A stretch of 64,000 nucleotides of DNA, from positions 1 to 64,000 of IMG/VR virus record IMGVR_UViG_3300044987_001050; one strand, written 5' to 3'. Shown piece by piece: positions 8,107 through 14,301 of the stretch. Position 1 is the stretch's first letter; the number at the start of each line of letters is the position of its first letter. The notes beneath the pieces are model-generated. The model worked only from the letters and a program-made list of their open reading frames with translations, had not been told where the DNA came from and did no database searches. The DNA comes from a virus. Made by a program: the position numbers and the translations under genes.

Positions 8107-8421
8107 ATGCCTGAAACGGATTCGCTTAAATATGTTCGAGAGCACATTGCTTTAGGAACTGGCTGGACATTCGTGTTAGCGCACGACTCAAAGTATTGGA
8201 CAGACCCATCAGGTCGCTATGTTGGCGGTGGGACGCATGACCCACTTCCAAAGTACATAGACTCTCTCGAGGACATTCAGGAAGCCGTGAAAAGCTTGAG
8301 TCCTACTCAATTCCGCGAATGGAAATCTGCGCTTTGCAATGTTTGTGCTGCTCTTGGGCATGATCCTATCATTGCTTCCGCGCATTCCCGGACGCTCGCA
8401 CTTTACAAAATTCTCCCTTGA
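8107..8421 (+). CDS. Hypothetical protein, possibly phage ABA-sandwich type
   Basis: A 104-aa protein whose start at 8107 is set by the promoter (an in-frame TTG at 8092 lies within it). The sequence LPKYIDSLEDIQEAVKSL followed by SRTLALYKIL resembles the phage 'ABA sandwich' family, which pairs a Y(S/L)xD(I/L)xA segment with a terminal ATARxRAxAxL helix. The match is weak. Probably co-transcribed with the PRPP-synthetase-like gene 14 bases downstream. Confidence 0.5.
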   Translation: MPETDSLKYVREHIALGTGWTFVLAHDSKYWTDPSGRYVGGGTHDPLPKYIDSLEDIQEAVKSLSPTQFREWKSALCNVCAALGHDPIIASAHSRTLALYKILP

Positions 8422-8434
8422 ACTATAACACGTA

Positions 8435-9355
8435 ATGAACATCAAATCACAAACATTTCACCCCTACGTCATTAACTTAAGTCCTGGATTTGCGCCGATG
8501 CCGTCAAACCATGACCCGCTTGAGTTCAACCTCTCGACCTTTCCCGGCGGAGAGCCGCACTTCTTTTTCAAGAATGTCCCGTCAAACGCGCGCGATCTTG
8601 TCATCACTCAACGGTATAACACCGTCGCTGACCTGATGCTTATCATCATCGTGAATGATGCCGCCCGCCGAGCCGGATTCACGAACATCGAGCTGGTGCT
8701 ACCTTACTTCCCAGGAGCAAGACAAGACCGTGTTTGCAATCCTGGCGAGGCGTTGACTGTGAAGGTCTTTGCCGACCTCATCAACGGTTGCAACTTCTCG
8801 AAGGTCTATATTTACTCGCCGCACTCCGAGGTTACACCTGCCGTCATCAATAACGTCGAGTTGATTGAGCGTGACGAGAAGTTCTTGCACGAGCTAATCG
8901 TGAAGTGCAATTACCACACATACAAAGAGATCAACATCGTCTGCCCTGACGCAGGCGCAGGTAAGCGAGTGTCCAAACTCGCGAAGAGTGTCGCCACCGA
9001 ATTTCCTAAACTTAAGGTGAACCTCATTCGGTGTGAGAAGGTTCGCGATGTTGTCACGGGCGAACTCAAGGAGTTCTTCGTGCAAGCGGATAACCTTGAT
9101 TTCTATCCGACAATCATTTGTGATGACATCGTTGCATACGGCGGAACCTTCAGGGGACTTGGTTCGGCTCTTCAGAAAAAGAGCGCGGGCGACCTCACCT
9201 TGTTCACATCTCACGCCGATTGCATCGAAGGCCTTGAAGCGATGGCGAAATACTTCACGCATGTCTTCACGTCCAACTCCAAACAAGACTGGACTTTGTC
9301 GCATCTGCCGCCCAACGTATCCGACAGGTTCACGTGCTTCAAGATCTACCTATAA
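8435..9355 (+). CDS. prs: Ribose-phosphate pyrophosphokinase-like protein (PRPP or ADPR-PP synthetase)
   Basis: A 306-aa phosphoribosyltransferase-fold protein of the Prs family, which transfers pyrophosphate from ATP to C1 of ribose-5-phosphate. LVLPYFPGARQDRVCNPGEA (88-107) matches the PYxxYxRQDR ATP-binding segment. YIYSPHSEVTP (125-135) matches the metal-binding DxH region. CPDAGAGKR and DDIVAYGGT match the later PDxG and PRPP-loop motifs. It is the natural partner of the NAMPT-like gene at 14302. In the described phage NARP1 pathway a Prs homologue makes ADP-ribose-pyrophosphate instead of PRPP; sequence alone does not decide which reaction applies here. Confidence 0.85.
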   Translation: MNIKSQTFHPYVINLSPGFAPMPSNHDPLEFNLSTFPGGEPHFFFKNVPSNARDLVITQRYNTVADLMLIIIVNDAARRAGFTNIELVLPYFPGARQDRVCNPGEALTVKVFADLINGCNFSKVYIYSPHSEVTPAVINNVELIERDEKFLHELIVKCNYHTYKEINIVCPDAGAGKRVSKLAKSVATEFPKLKVNLIRCEKVRDVVTGELKEFFVQADNLDFYPTIICDDIVAYGGTFRGLGSALQKKSAGDLTLFTSHADCIEGLEAMAKYFTHVFTSNSKQDWTLSHLPPNVSDRFTCFKIYL

Positions 9356-9358
9356 ACA
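9351..9358 (+). promoter_or_regulatory. Late-promoter-like TATAAACA
   Basis: TATAAACA directly over the prs stop, ending 4 bases before the ATG at 9363. One mismatch to the T4 late consensus TATAAATA. Such short A/T sites occur by chance, so this is a weak call on its own. Confidence 0.3.
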
Positions 9359-9362
9359 CACT

Positions 9363-9641
9363 ATGAAAATAACATTGCTATTAGCTGCCATTGCAGCAAC
9401 TTTATTTACCACATCATGTACTGAAAACGCCCGCGCGAAAGCTTGGGGCGGTACAGCAACCGTCGATCTCGCACCTAACACAAAGCTCATCGGAGCAACG
9501 TGGAAGGAAGCTGATCTTTGGTACCTCACTCGGCCAATGCGCGCCGATGAAGTAGCCGAAACCTCTTCGCTCATCGAGCAATCCAATTTCGGCCTTGTCG
9601 AAGGCAAGGTCGTCTTCAAAGAAAACAAAACAAACAACTAA
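9363..9641 (+). CDS. Small lipoprotein
   Basis: A 92-aa protein with a signal peptide and lipobox (LLLAAIAATLFTTSC, Cys near residue 19), so it should be lipidated and exported. The start at 9363 gives the compact signal peptide; the longer open frame upstream is a prs shadow. The mature part is unrecognised. Phage lipoproteins often act in superinfection exclusion or lysis (o-spanins), but no such evidence is seen here. Confidence 0.65.
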   Translation: MKITLLLAAIAATLFTTSCTENARAKAWGGTATVDLAPNTKLIGATWKEADLWYLTRPMRADEVAETSSLIEQSNFGLVEGKVVFKENKTNN

Positions 9642-9642
9642 T

Positions 9643-10137
9643 ATGGGAGCACCAGAAACACAAGAAGAAGTGCGTAGCACTAAAATCACGGTCAAAGCGG
9701 AAACTGATATTCCTGCCGTATGGCCGCGTTTCGTCGTCCGTAAGAAGACGACTGTCGGCATTCGCGCAAGCAAAGGCGTCGAAGAGTTCAAGGTGTCTTG
9801 GCAAGACGCAACCCTCGTGTCGGATCCTGCTGTGGATCTCATCATCGTTCAGCCTAACGGAACCGAGTATCCATGCAAGAAGGACATCTTCTTCTCGACG
9901 TATACTCCCGTGCCGGCCATCAGCAATGAGGATTTGATCGCAGGCTACAAGTTCGTGAAGAGCGCGACCACGACGATCGTTCCGATTCCGCAACGATTCG
10001 ATGTCACTATCCAAACGCTCGAAGGAGTGCTTCCGGTTGTGACCTATCCTGACTACATCGCTATCGGCGCGGTCGGCGAACTCTACGCCAACACGAAGCA
10101 ATTCGTTGATGACAACCTCGAGTTCGTCAATCAATAA
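9643..10137 (+). CDS. Hypothetical protein (164 aa)
   Basis: Starts MGAPETQEEV immediately after the lipoprotein stop; the upstream frame is a shadow. The middle region (PNGTEYPCKKDIFFSTY) resembles phage proteins in which a '(D)G.xYP...(D)xFxxTY' segment follows a beta-rich domain. Function unknown. Confidence 0.55.
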   Translation: MGAPETQEEVRSTKITVKAETDIPAVWPRFVVRKKTTVGIRASKGVEEFKVSWQDATLVSDPAVDLIIVQPNGTEYPCKKDIFFSTYTPVPAISNEDLIAGYKFVKSATTTIVPIPQRFDVTIQTLEGVLPVVTYPDYIAIGAVGELYANTKQFVDDNLEFVNQ

Positions 10138-10145
10138 CATAAGCG

Positions 10146-10364
10146 ATGTCTAGCCGTAAAGAACATATCCTGATCTGTGATTTATGCGACAAGCAAAAGA
10201 CAGACAACGGTGCAACTTATTACGGCGGGCATCCATTCTCCGGCTGGTTTCACGTAACTATTCACGGAGGATCGACACGATTAGAGGAACTGCAGAAGAA
10301 ACGCGAGTTTGACTTCTGCAGTTCCGATTGTGTCCTAACATATTTCAAACAAGATGAACGCTGA
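10146..10364 (+). CDS. Small zinc-binding protein
   Basis: A 72-aa protein with CDLC near residue 11 and FCSSDC near residue 57, a four-cysteine CxxC...CxxxC arrangement typical of a zinc ribbon. Possible nucleic-acid or protein adaptor; no family name can be given. Confidence 0.6.
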   Translation: MSSRKEHILICDLCDKQKTDNGATYYGGHPFSGWFHVTIHGGSTRLEELQKKREFDFCSSDCVLTYFKQDER

Positions 10365-10626
10365 CCAACTACAGGAATTCAAAGATAAGTTTGATCATAT
10401 GCTCGCGGAGACAACTGATGAGGAACTCTTCGAGTTCTTCGAGAAAAGTCGGCTTGAGCGTCTTTCCAGAATACGCGTGCCCCAAGGTTACCGCCTTTTG
10501 AAGGACGGTGAAATCACGCAAGTCGGTGATCTATACAACTCAGGAGATGGGTACTGGATTCTTTATGATGACGGCCCTTATGAGTGGACTGATACTGAGG
10601 ACTACCTAATGATTCGACTGCTATGA
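10354..10626 (+). CDS. Hypothetical protein (90 aa)
   Basis: N-terminal helix followed by a small beta domain (GYRLLKDGEITQVGDLY) that recurs in many phage proteins with unknown function. Overlaps the genes on both sides. Confidence 0.55.
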   Translation: MNADQLQEFKDKFDHMLAETTDEELFEFFEKSRLERLSRIRVPQGYRLLKDGEITQVGDLYNSGDGYWILYDDGPYEWTDTEDYLMIRLL

Positions 10627-10871
10627 CAACAATTGAAAAGATTCAGAGGGTTGCCACATTGCGCGGCAACAAGTATATGTCGCCTGAGATGATAGCGGAA
10701 GACTCTCGCTTGCTCGATGAACTCGAGAGGGATGGCAGTGTTGTCGATGTAGGAAGGTTTGCGCGTTCGACATTCGTATGTGGCTTTGACTTCCCGGAGG
10801 ACTGTCGCGAAGAATACGAACGCGTGTATCACGAGGCATGGGTCAAACAAATGAGAGGAGCACTGACATGA
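10623..10871 (+). CDS. Hypothetical protein (82 aa)
   Basis: A charged helical protein, ATGA-coupled to both neighbours. No recognised motif. Confidence 0.55.
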   Translation: MTTIEKIQRVATLRGNKYMSPEMIAEDSRLLDELERDGSVVDVGRFARSTFVCGFDFPEDCREEYERVYHEAWVKQMRGALT

Positions 10872-11278
10872 AGAAACAATTCCCATTTGATGCCCGCGTC
10901 TTCGATCATGGGACAGGCATCTTTCTGCAGCCTGAGATCAACGGGAACCCGTTTGAGATTTGGCAGGACGGCACTGCATACGTCCTGCGGCTAAATCACC
11001 CCGACTTTCATGTATGCCACTACGCAGGCGTTGATAAGAGAGGCACAAAGGTTTATGAAGGCGACATCGTCGAGTGCAAGTCAACTCTTGATCAGCGGAC
11101 AGTCTCATCTCGCAATAAAATCATGCGTGATCCGGTCACAGGCGAGTTCTATGTGCATGACCGCGCACCATTTCCATGCCGTGTTGATATGAATGCAGTA
11201 GCTAGCTTCTATACCTGTGTCGGCAACTCCTACGAGAAGACAGGCCCACAAGAACCGATATTCGAAAAAGATCAATAG
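10868..11278 (+). CDS. YopX-family protein (second copy)
   Basis: A 136-aa protein starting MKKQFPFDAR with the clear YopX core HYAGVDKRGTKVYEGDIVE (51-69). It is preceded by a good Shine-Dalgarno sequence (AGAGGAG), unusual in this window. Diverged from the YopX gene at 7458; the two may be old paralogues. Confidence 0.72.
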   Translation: MKKQFPFDARVFDHGTGIFLQPEINGNPFEIWQDGTAYVLRLNHPDFHVCHYAGVDKRGTKVYEGDIVECKSTLDQRTVSSRNKIMRDPVTGEFYVHDRAPFPCRVDMNAVASFYTCVGNSYEKTGPQEPIFEKDQ

Positions 11279-11286
11279 ATACTACT

Positions 11287-11568
11287 ATGAAGATAACATG
11301 TGAATGCCTCGTCACGAGGAACAAAGAAAGTGGATTACTCGAGCCTCTCACGCTTGAGTTCCCGGATGATCGCGTTGAGGAAATGCGACTTATCTCCCGT
11401 GCAGGTTGGGAGTCTGGCCGTCGCTTTAAGCTAGGGCTTGCATCGATGGAAAAGGACATGGGTATTTCGACAAAGGATCCTCTTGCATCGGCCGGAGAGC
11501 GAACCGCGGCCGCTATTGTCCGTCGTGATTTCAAGCAGGAATTCATGGGAAAACCGACGGAGTCGTAA
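11287..11568 (+). CDS. Hypothetical protein (93 aa)
   Basis: A soluble protein with no recognised domain. Last gene of its run: a hairpin terminator and a new promoter follow directly. Confidence 0.55.
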   Translation: MKITCECLVTRNKESGLLEPLTLEFPDDRVEEMRLISRAGWESGRRFKLGLASMEKDMGISTKDPLASAGERTAAAIVRRDFKQEFMGKPTES

Positions 11569-11593
11569 CTGATTGATTCTCAATAAACACCAG

Positions 11594-11630
11594 AAAAATG
11601 CACAAATTTCACGATTTGTGCATTTTTCTT
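11594..11630 (+). terminator. Rho-independent terminator-like hairpin
   Basis: A perfect 14-bp inverted repeat (arms 11594-11607 and 11614-11627, loop of 6) ending in a T-rich run. A/T-rich and bidirectional in form. The -35 box of the next promoter begins 2 bases after it. Confidence 0.8.
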
Positions 11631-11631
11631 G

Positions 11632-11660
11632 TTTACAAGCCCTGAATAGTTTGTTAGAAT
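11632..11660 (+). promoter_or_regulatory. Sigma70-type promoter
   Basis: TTTACA (11632-11637), 17-base spacer ending TTTGT, TAGAAT (11655-11660). ATG at 11673, so the leader is about 5-6 bases. Confidence 0.85.
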
Positions 11661-11672
11661 TTGCTGTACCCG

Positions 11673-11996
11673 ATGAAAATCACCACCACCACCGCCCTTG
11701 TCCGAGGCCGCACCGAAAAGAAATTTTTCCTCAACGGAATTCTGATCGCCGAACATCAGGTCGGGACTGAACTTTACTGCAAGATCACAAAGGGCACGCG
11801 CTCGAACCTTCGGACCGAACCGAAGAAAACGCACTACTTCCGCTGGGCCCATTCGACCCTCCGCGAAATCCTCGGCGACAAGTACAAGTCCGAAGACTTC
11901 CGGGTTTCATATCCCGACCTCAGCTGGGGCTACACGGGCGGGTATCATACCGCCAAGTCGGTCAAAGAACTTTTCACCGCAATCTTTTCTCGGTAA
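11673..11996 (+). CDS. Hypothetical protein (107 aa)
   Basis: Starts MKITTTTALVRG; a TTG at 11661 in frame lies next to the -10 box and is unlikely. A basic beta-rich protein with many Lys/Arg/His residues. Monocistronic, as it is bounded by a promoter and a hairpin. Function unknown. Confidence 0.65.
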   Translation: MKITTTTALVRGRTEKKFFLNGILIAEHQVGTELYCKITKGTRSNLRTEPKKTHYFRWAHSTLREILGDKYKSEDFRVSYPDLSWGYTGGYHTAKSVKELFTAIFSR

Positions 11997-12008
11997 CATG
12001 GTGTACAA

Positions 12009-12060
12009 GAGGCGGTCTCCGACCAATGATTTCTGAGATCACGGAGACCGCCTCATTCCT
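12009..12060 (+). terminator. Terminator-like hairpin
   Basis: A perfect 13-bp G/C-rich inverted repeat (12009-12021 and 12042-12054, 20-base loop) followed by a pyrimidine-rich ATTCCTTTCCT. The loop is long and the T run weak, so termination may be partial; an mRNA-processing or regulatory stem is also possible. Confidence 0.6.
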
Positions 12061-12068
12061 TTCCTACA

Positions 12069-12296
12069 ATGAAAACGTTAACTTACACTCGCCTTCCTTC
12101 GGAGTTCGACTCCTGTCCGTACCAAGTCGTCAAAGAATTTAACGGCGGGTGTCAGACAGTCGCAGGCTTCTCCGGTTCGATTGAAGGTGATGCACATTGC
12201 ATGGCCCTCAACGCGGCAAACACCGACCCCAGTTTTTACTATGCACTTGAAATGGGCGGCGACGGCCCTTGGGACGGTTTCACCGACGAAGACTAA
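12069..12296 (+). CDS. Hypothetical acidic protein (75 aa)
   Basis: A small protein with an acidic end (GPWDGFTDED). No motif recognised. No Shine-Dalgarno sequence is visible before the ATG, and no promoter of the TTTACA type precedes it. Confidence 0.55.
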   Translation: MKTLTYTRLPSEFDSCPYQVVKEFNGGCQTVAGFSGSIEGDAHCMALNAANTDPSFYYALEMGGDGPWDGFTDED

Positions 12297-12314
12297 CAAG
12301 TATCATCCTACATT

Positions 12315-13247
12315 ATGAGCACTCACGCAAAACTGATGAAGACGCTGAAGCGCAAGCCTTCCGTTCACAATCCTGTGAACTTCGAGCCGAGTGATTACAA
12401 GATCATCGGCTACTTCGACAATGTCCCGCCGCAAGCAAGCCCGATGATTGACTGGGCCGATCCTGATTCGGCTCACTACTTTCGTCAGATGCGCATGAAT
12501 TGGGAATCCGACTTCAAGGCGCTCTTCCCGAACGGAAATGCTTACAAGTGCCAACACTGCGGACAAGGCAATGTCCGGTATGTTGTTGCCGCGATTCACG
12601 AGAAGACGGGCGAGCATGTTTGTTTCGGCGACATCTGCTGTGAGCGCCTCAACTTCGAGGACCACAACGCATTCGCGGCCGCGCAAATCCGGTCGAAAGC
12701 GCAAGCTGCTCTGAAACGGCACAAGCTTGAGCAAGACCAAGCAGACTTCCTCAAGGCGAATCAATCATTCGCTGAAGCGCTCAAAGAGGCCCGGTCGAAT
12801 CCCGATGCCCATTCCCGCAATCACTTTGCTTCGGACATCGCGCACAAGTTCCTGACTTACGGGTCCCTCTCCGAAAAGCAGGTTGCCGCATTCATTTCCT
12901 CTATCGCGCGCGACCTCAAGTACATTGCTGACAAAGCGGCTGACGCTGCTGCGGCTCCTACACTTCCTCCGTTCGTCGAAGGCAACAAGATTTCCATGAC
13001 CGGCGAGATCCTCAGCATCAAGACCCAATACGGCGCTTATGGACCCTGCGTGAAGATGCTGGTCAAGTTGCTTGACGGCAACAAGGTTTGGGGTTCCCTG
13101 CCTTCCGGCTTAGGCGATGCAGCTGTGGGCGACAAGGTCACCTTCACGGCAACGGTCACCAAGTCCGACACCGACGAACACTTCGGATTCTTCAAGCGCC
13201 CAACCAAAGCGGGCATCGAGCAGAAGAAGGAACAACTCATCTCATGA
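12315..13247 (+). CDS. Zn-ribbon plus OB-like domain protein
   Basis: A 310-aa protein. The N-terminal third has a zinc-ribbon-like CQHCGQGN followed by a second pair in GDICCERL. The middle is helical and Ala-rich. The C-terminal part (ISMTGEILSIKTQYGAYGPC through KVWGSLPSG, then GDKVTFTATVTKSDTDEHFG) looks like an OB-type beta barrel. Proteins with this ending (FGFFKRP) are common in phages and are suspected nucleic-acid binders. Function unproven. Confidence 0.65.
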   Translation: MSTHAKLMKTLKRKPSVHNPVNFEPSDYKIIGYFDNVPPQASPMIDWADPDSAHYFRQMRMNWESDFKALFPNGNAYKCQHCGQGNVRYVVAAIHEKTGEHVCFGDICCERLNFEDHNAFAAAQIRSKAQAALKRHKLEQDQADFLKANQSFAEALKEARSNPDAHSRNHFASDIAHKFLTYGSLSEKQVAAFISSIARDLKYIADKAADAAAAPTLPPFVEGNKISMTGEILSIKTQYGAYGPCVKMLVKLLDGNKVWGSLPSGLGDAAVGDKVTFTATVTKSDTDEHFGFFKRPTKAGIEQKKEQLIS

Positions 13248-13408
13248 AAACATCGTACCCTAACGTCACTGAAATGACCGAGGACGAATTGCTCGATGAA
13301 CTCATCGACCTCATCCGGTCATCGAAGGTCCACAACTTCTACGACCGGAAACGCTTCCGGGTCGTCGCTTCTCAACTCAAGAAACTCGGATTCAAACTAA
13401 CTCCATGA
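13244..13408 (+). CDS. Small hypothetical protein (54 aa)
   Basis: ATGA overlap with the upstream gene and another with the downstream one. Acidic first half (MTEDELLDELIDLI) and basic second half. Function unknown. Confidence 0.55.
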   Translation: MKTSYPNVTEMTEDELLDELIDLIRSSKVHNFYDRKRFRVVASQLKKLGFKLTP

Positions 13409-13692
13409 AAGACGCCATTGAAAAATTCCTCGTCGCCTTGAACGCCAAGTTCCCGAAGGGAGACAAACCGTACTCCGAAGGGTTCATGCTTGTGCCTGGC
13501 CGCAAGTACACCAAGGTATGCTGCGAACGAACTGGCACGCCGTGTTCTGCATACGCCTTCATTGATAACACCACAGGCGATCTATTCAAGCCTGCTGGAT
13601 TCAACGCTCCGGCCAAGCATGCACGAGGCAACATCAATGATGAGTCTGGGCTTGGGGCCTGCGGACAATTCGGCGTTGCTTACCGCCGCTAA
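13405..13692 (+). CDS. Hypothetical phage protein (95 aa)
   Basis: Contains GRKYTKVCC, AYAFIDNTTGDLFKPAGF and APAKHARGN, a pattern seen in a widespread family of small phage proteins (KYTK...AFxDxxTGxxxKxAxxxAPA). No biochemical role is known to me. End of a run; a promoter follows. Confidence 0.6.
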   Translation: MKDAIEKFLVALNAKFPKGDKPYSEGFMLVPGRKYTKVCCERTGTPCSAYAFIDNTTGDLFKPAGFNAPAKHARGNINDESGLGACGQFGVAYRR

Positions 13693-13701
13693 TAAATTGA
13701 A

Positions 13702-13730
13702 TTTACATTAGGCTATAAACAGTTTACAAT
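13702..13730 (+). promoter_or_regulatory. Sigma70-type promoter
   Basis: TTTACA (13702-13707), 17-base spacer, TACAAT (13725-13730). ATG at 13739 is 9 bases past the -10 box: nearly leaderless. Confidence 0.75.
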
Positions 13731-13738
13731 CATTCGTA

Positions 13739-13921
13739 ATGAATAACTACATTGCTGCATACGCTATCCTGACGATACTTGCACTTTGGTGTGCGATCTA
13801 TCTATGTTTCTATCAACGGCAGGACGACAAAGTGGCCATTCATGCGCATCGCATTCATTTGTCTAGGCATGTCAATTGCGCCCTGCTTCATCGGCGGTAC
13901 CCAAATCGCGCACAAGCGTGA
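13739..13921 (+). CDS. Small membrane protein overlapping the next gene
   Basis: A 60-aa frame with an N-terminal membrane helix (YAILTILALWCAIYLCF) directly behind a promoter. Its last third overlaps the 13842 gene in another frame and looks like non-selected sequence. It may be a true overlapping gene pair, or the helix may once have been joined to the next frame by a frameshift. Confidence 0.45.
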   Translation: MNNYIAAYAILTILALWCAIYLCFYQRQDDKVAIHAHRIHLSRHVNCALLHRRYPNRAQA

Positions 13922-14060
13922 TCAAGAATCCTATGCTGCTTGGGTGAAACACACCGAGAATCCCAACAAGCTTTCGCTCGACGAATGGAAAGCTCTCAAC
14001 CGAAACTACGTGCCACGCTCCAAACATGAGCGCCGCACGATGCAACCTGAAACCGACTGA
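13842..14060 (+). CDS. Exported or membrane-anchored small protein
   Basis: A 72-aa frame starting MRIAFICLGMSIAPCFIGG, a short signal or anchor, followed by a charged, helical region (HKRDQESYAAWVKHTENP). It overlaps the preceding frame by 80 bases. The layout of a membrane protein overlapped by a second exported protein recalls spanin pairs, but the lipobox is poor. Confidence 0.5.
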   Translation: MRIAFICLGMSIAPCFIGGTQIAHKRDQESYAAWVKHTENPNKLSLDEWKALNRNYVPRSKHERRTMQPETD

Positions 14061-14062
14061 TC

Positions 14063-14269
14063 ATGAAAGTATCTCTATTTACACTGCTGTTAGCCTTACT
14101 ATGTTCATGTGAACCGAAGCGTCCAATCACAGCTGAGGATGAAGCACCTCCAAGATTTGAAATAAGAGAAGACACTAGCGCATACAGTCGCGCTGTCTTT
14201 ATCCTCCGTGATACTAAAACAAACACTGAATACCTATCGTTCGATGAAGCAATCATCAAACTTGACTAA
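14063..14269 (+). CDS. Small lipoprotein (68 aa)
   Basis: Signal peptide with lipobox (LLLALLCSC, Cys near residue 16), then a short polar domain. One of several lipoproteins in the window. It sits just before the NAMPT-like gene. Function unknown. Confidence 0.65.
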   Translation: MKVSLFTLLLALLCSCEPKRPITAEDEAPPRFEIREDTSAYSRAVFILRDTKTNTEYLSFDEAIIKLD

Positions 14270-14301
14270 TCTCATATAACACCACACCACATAAACACAT
14301 A

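Larger units (their letters stand above)
11570..11672 (+). repeat. Terminator-promoter cassette, copy 1
   Basis: From the stop region through hairpin, TTTACA/TAGAAT promoter and short leader. It shares CTGATTGATTCT, TTTGTGCATTTTTCTTG, TTTACAAGCC, GTTTGTTAGAAT and TGTACCC with the copy at 31832-31930. The hairpin arms and bases near the ATG differ. Confidence 0.8.

Noticed and set aside
9033-9362. N-terminal extension of the lipoprotein at 9363
   Set aside because: Lies inside prs in another frame and would bury the signal peptide.
12303-12764. 153-aa minus-strand open frame
   Set aside because: Lies opposite the Zn-ribbon/OB-like gene at 12315 and has no recognisable domain or start signal.
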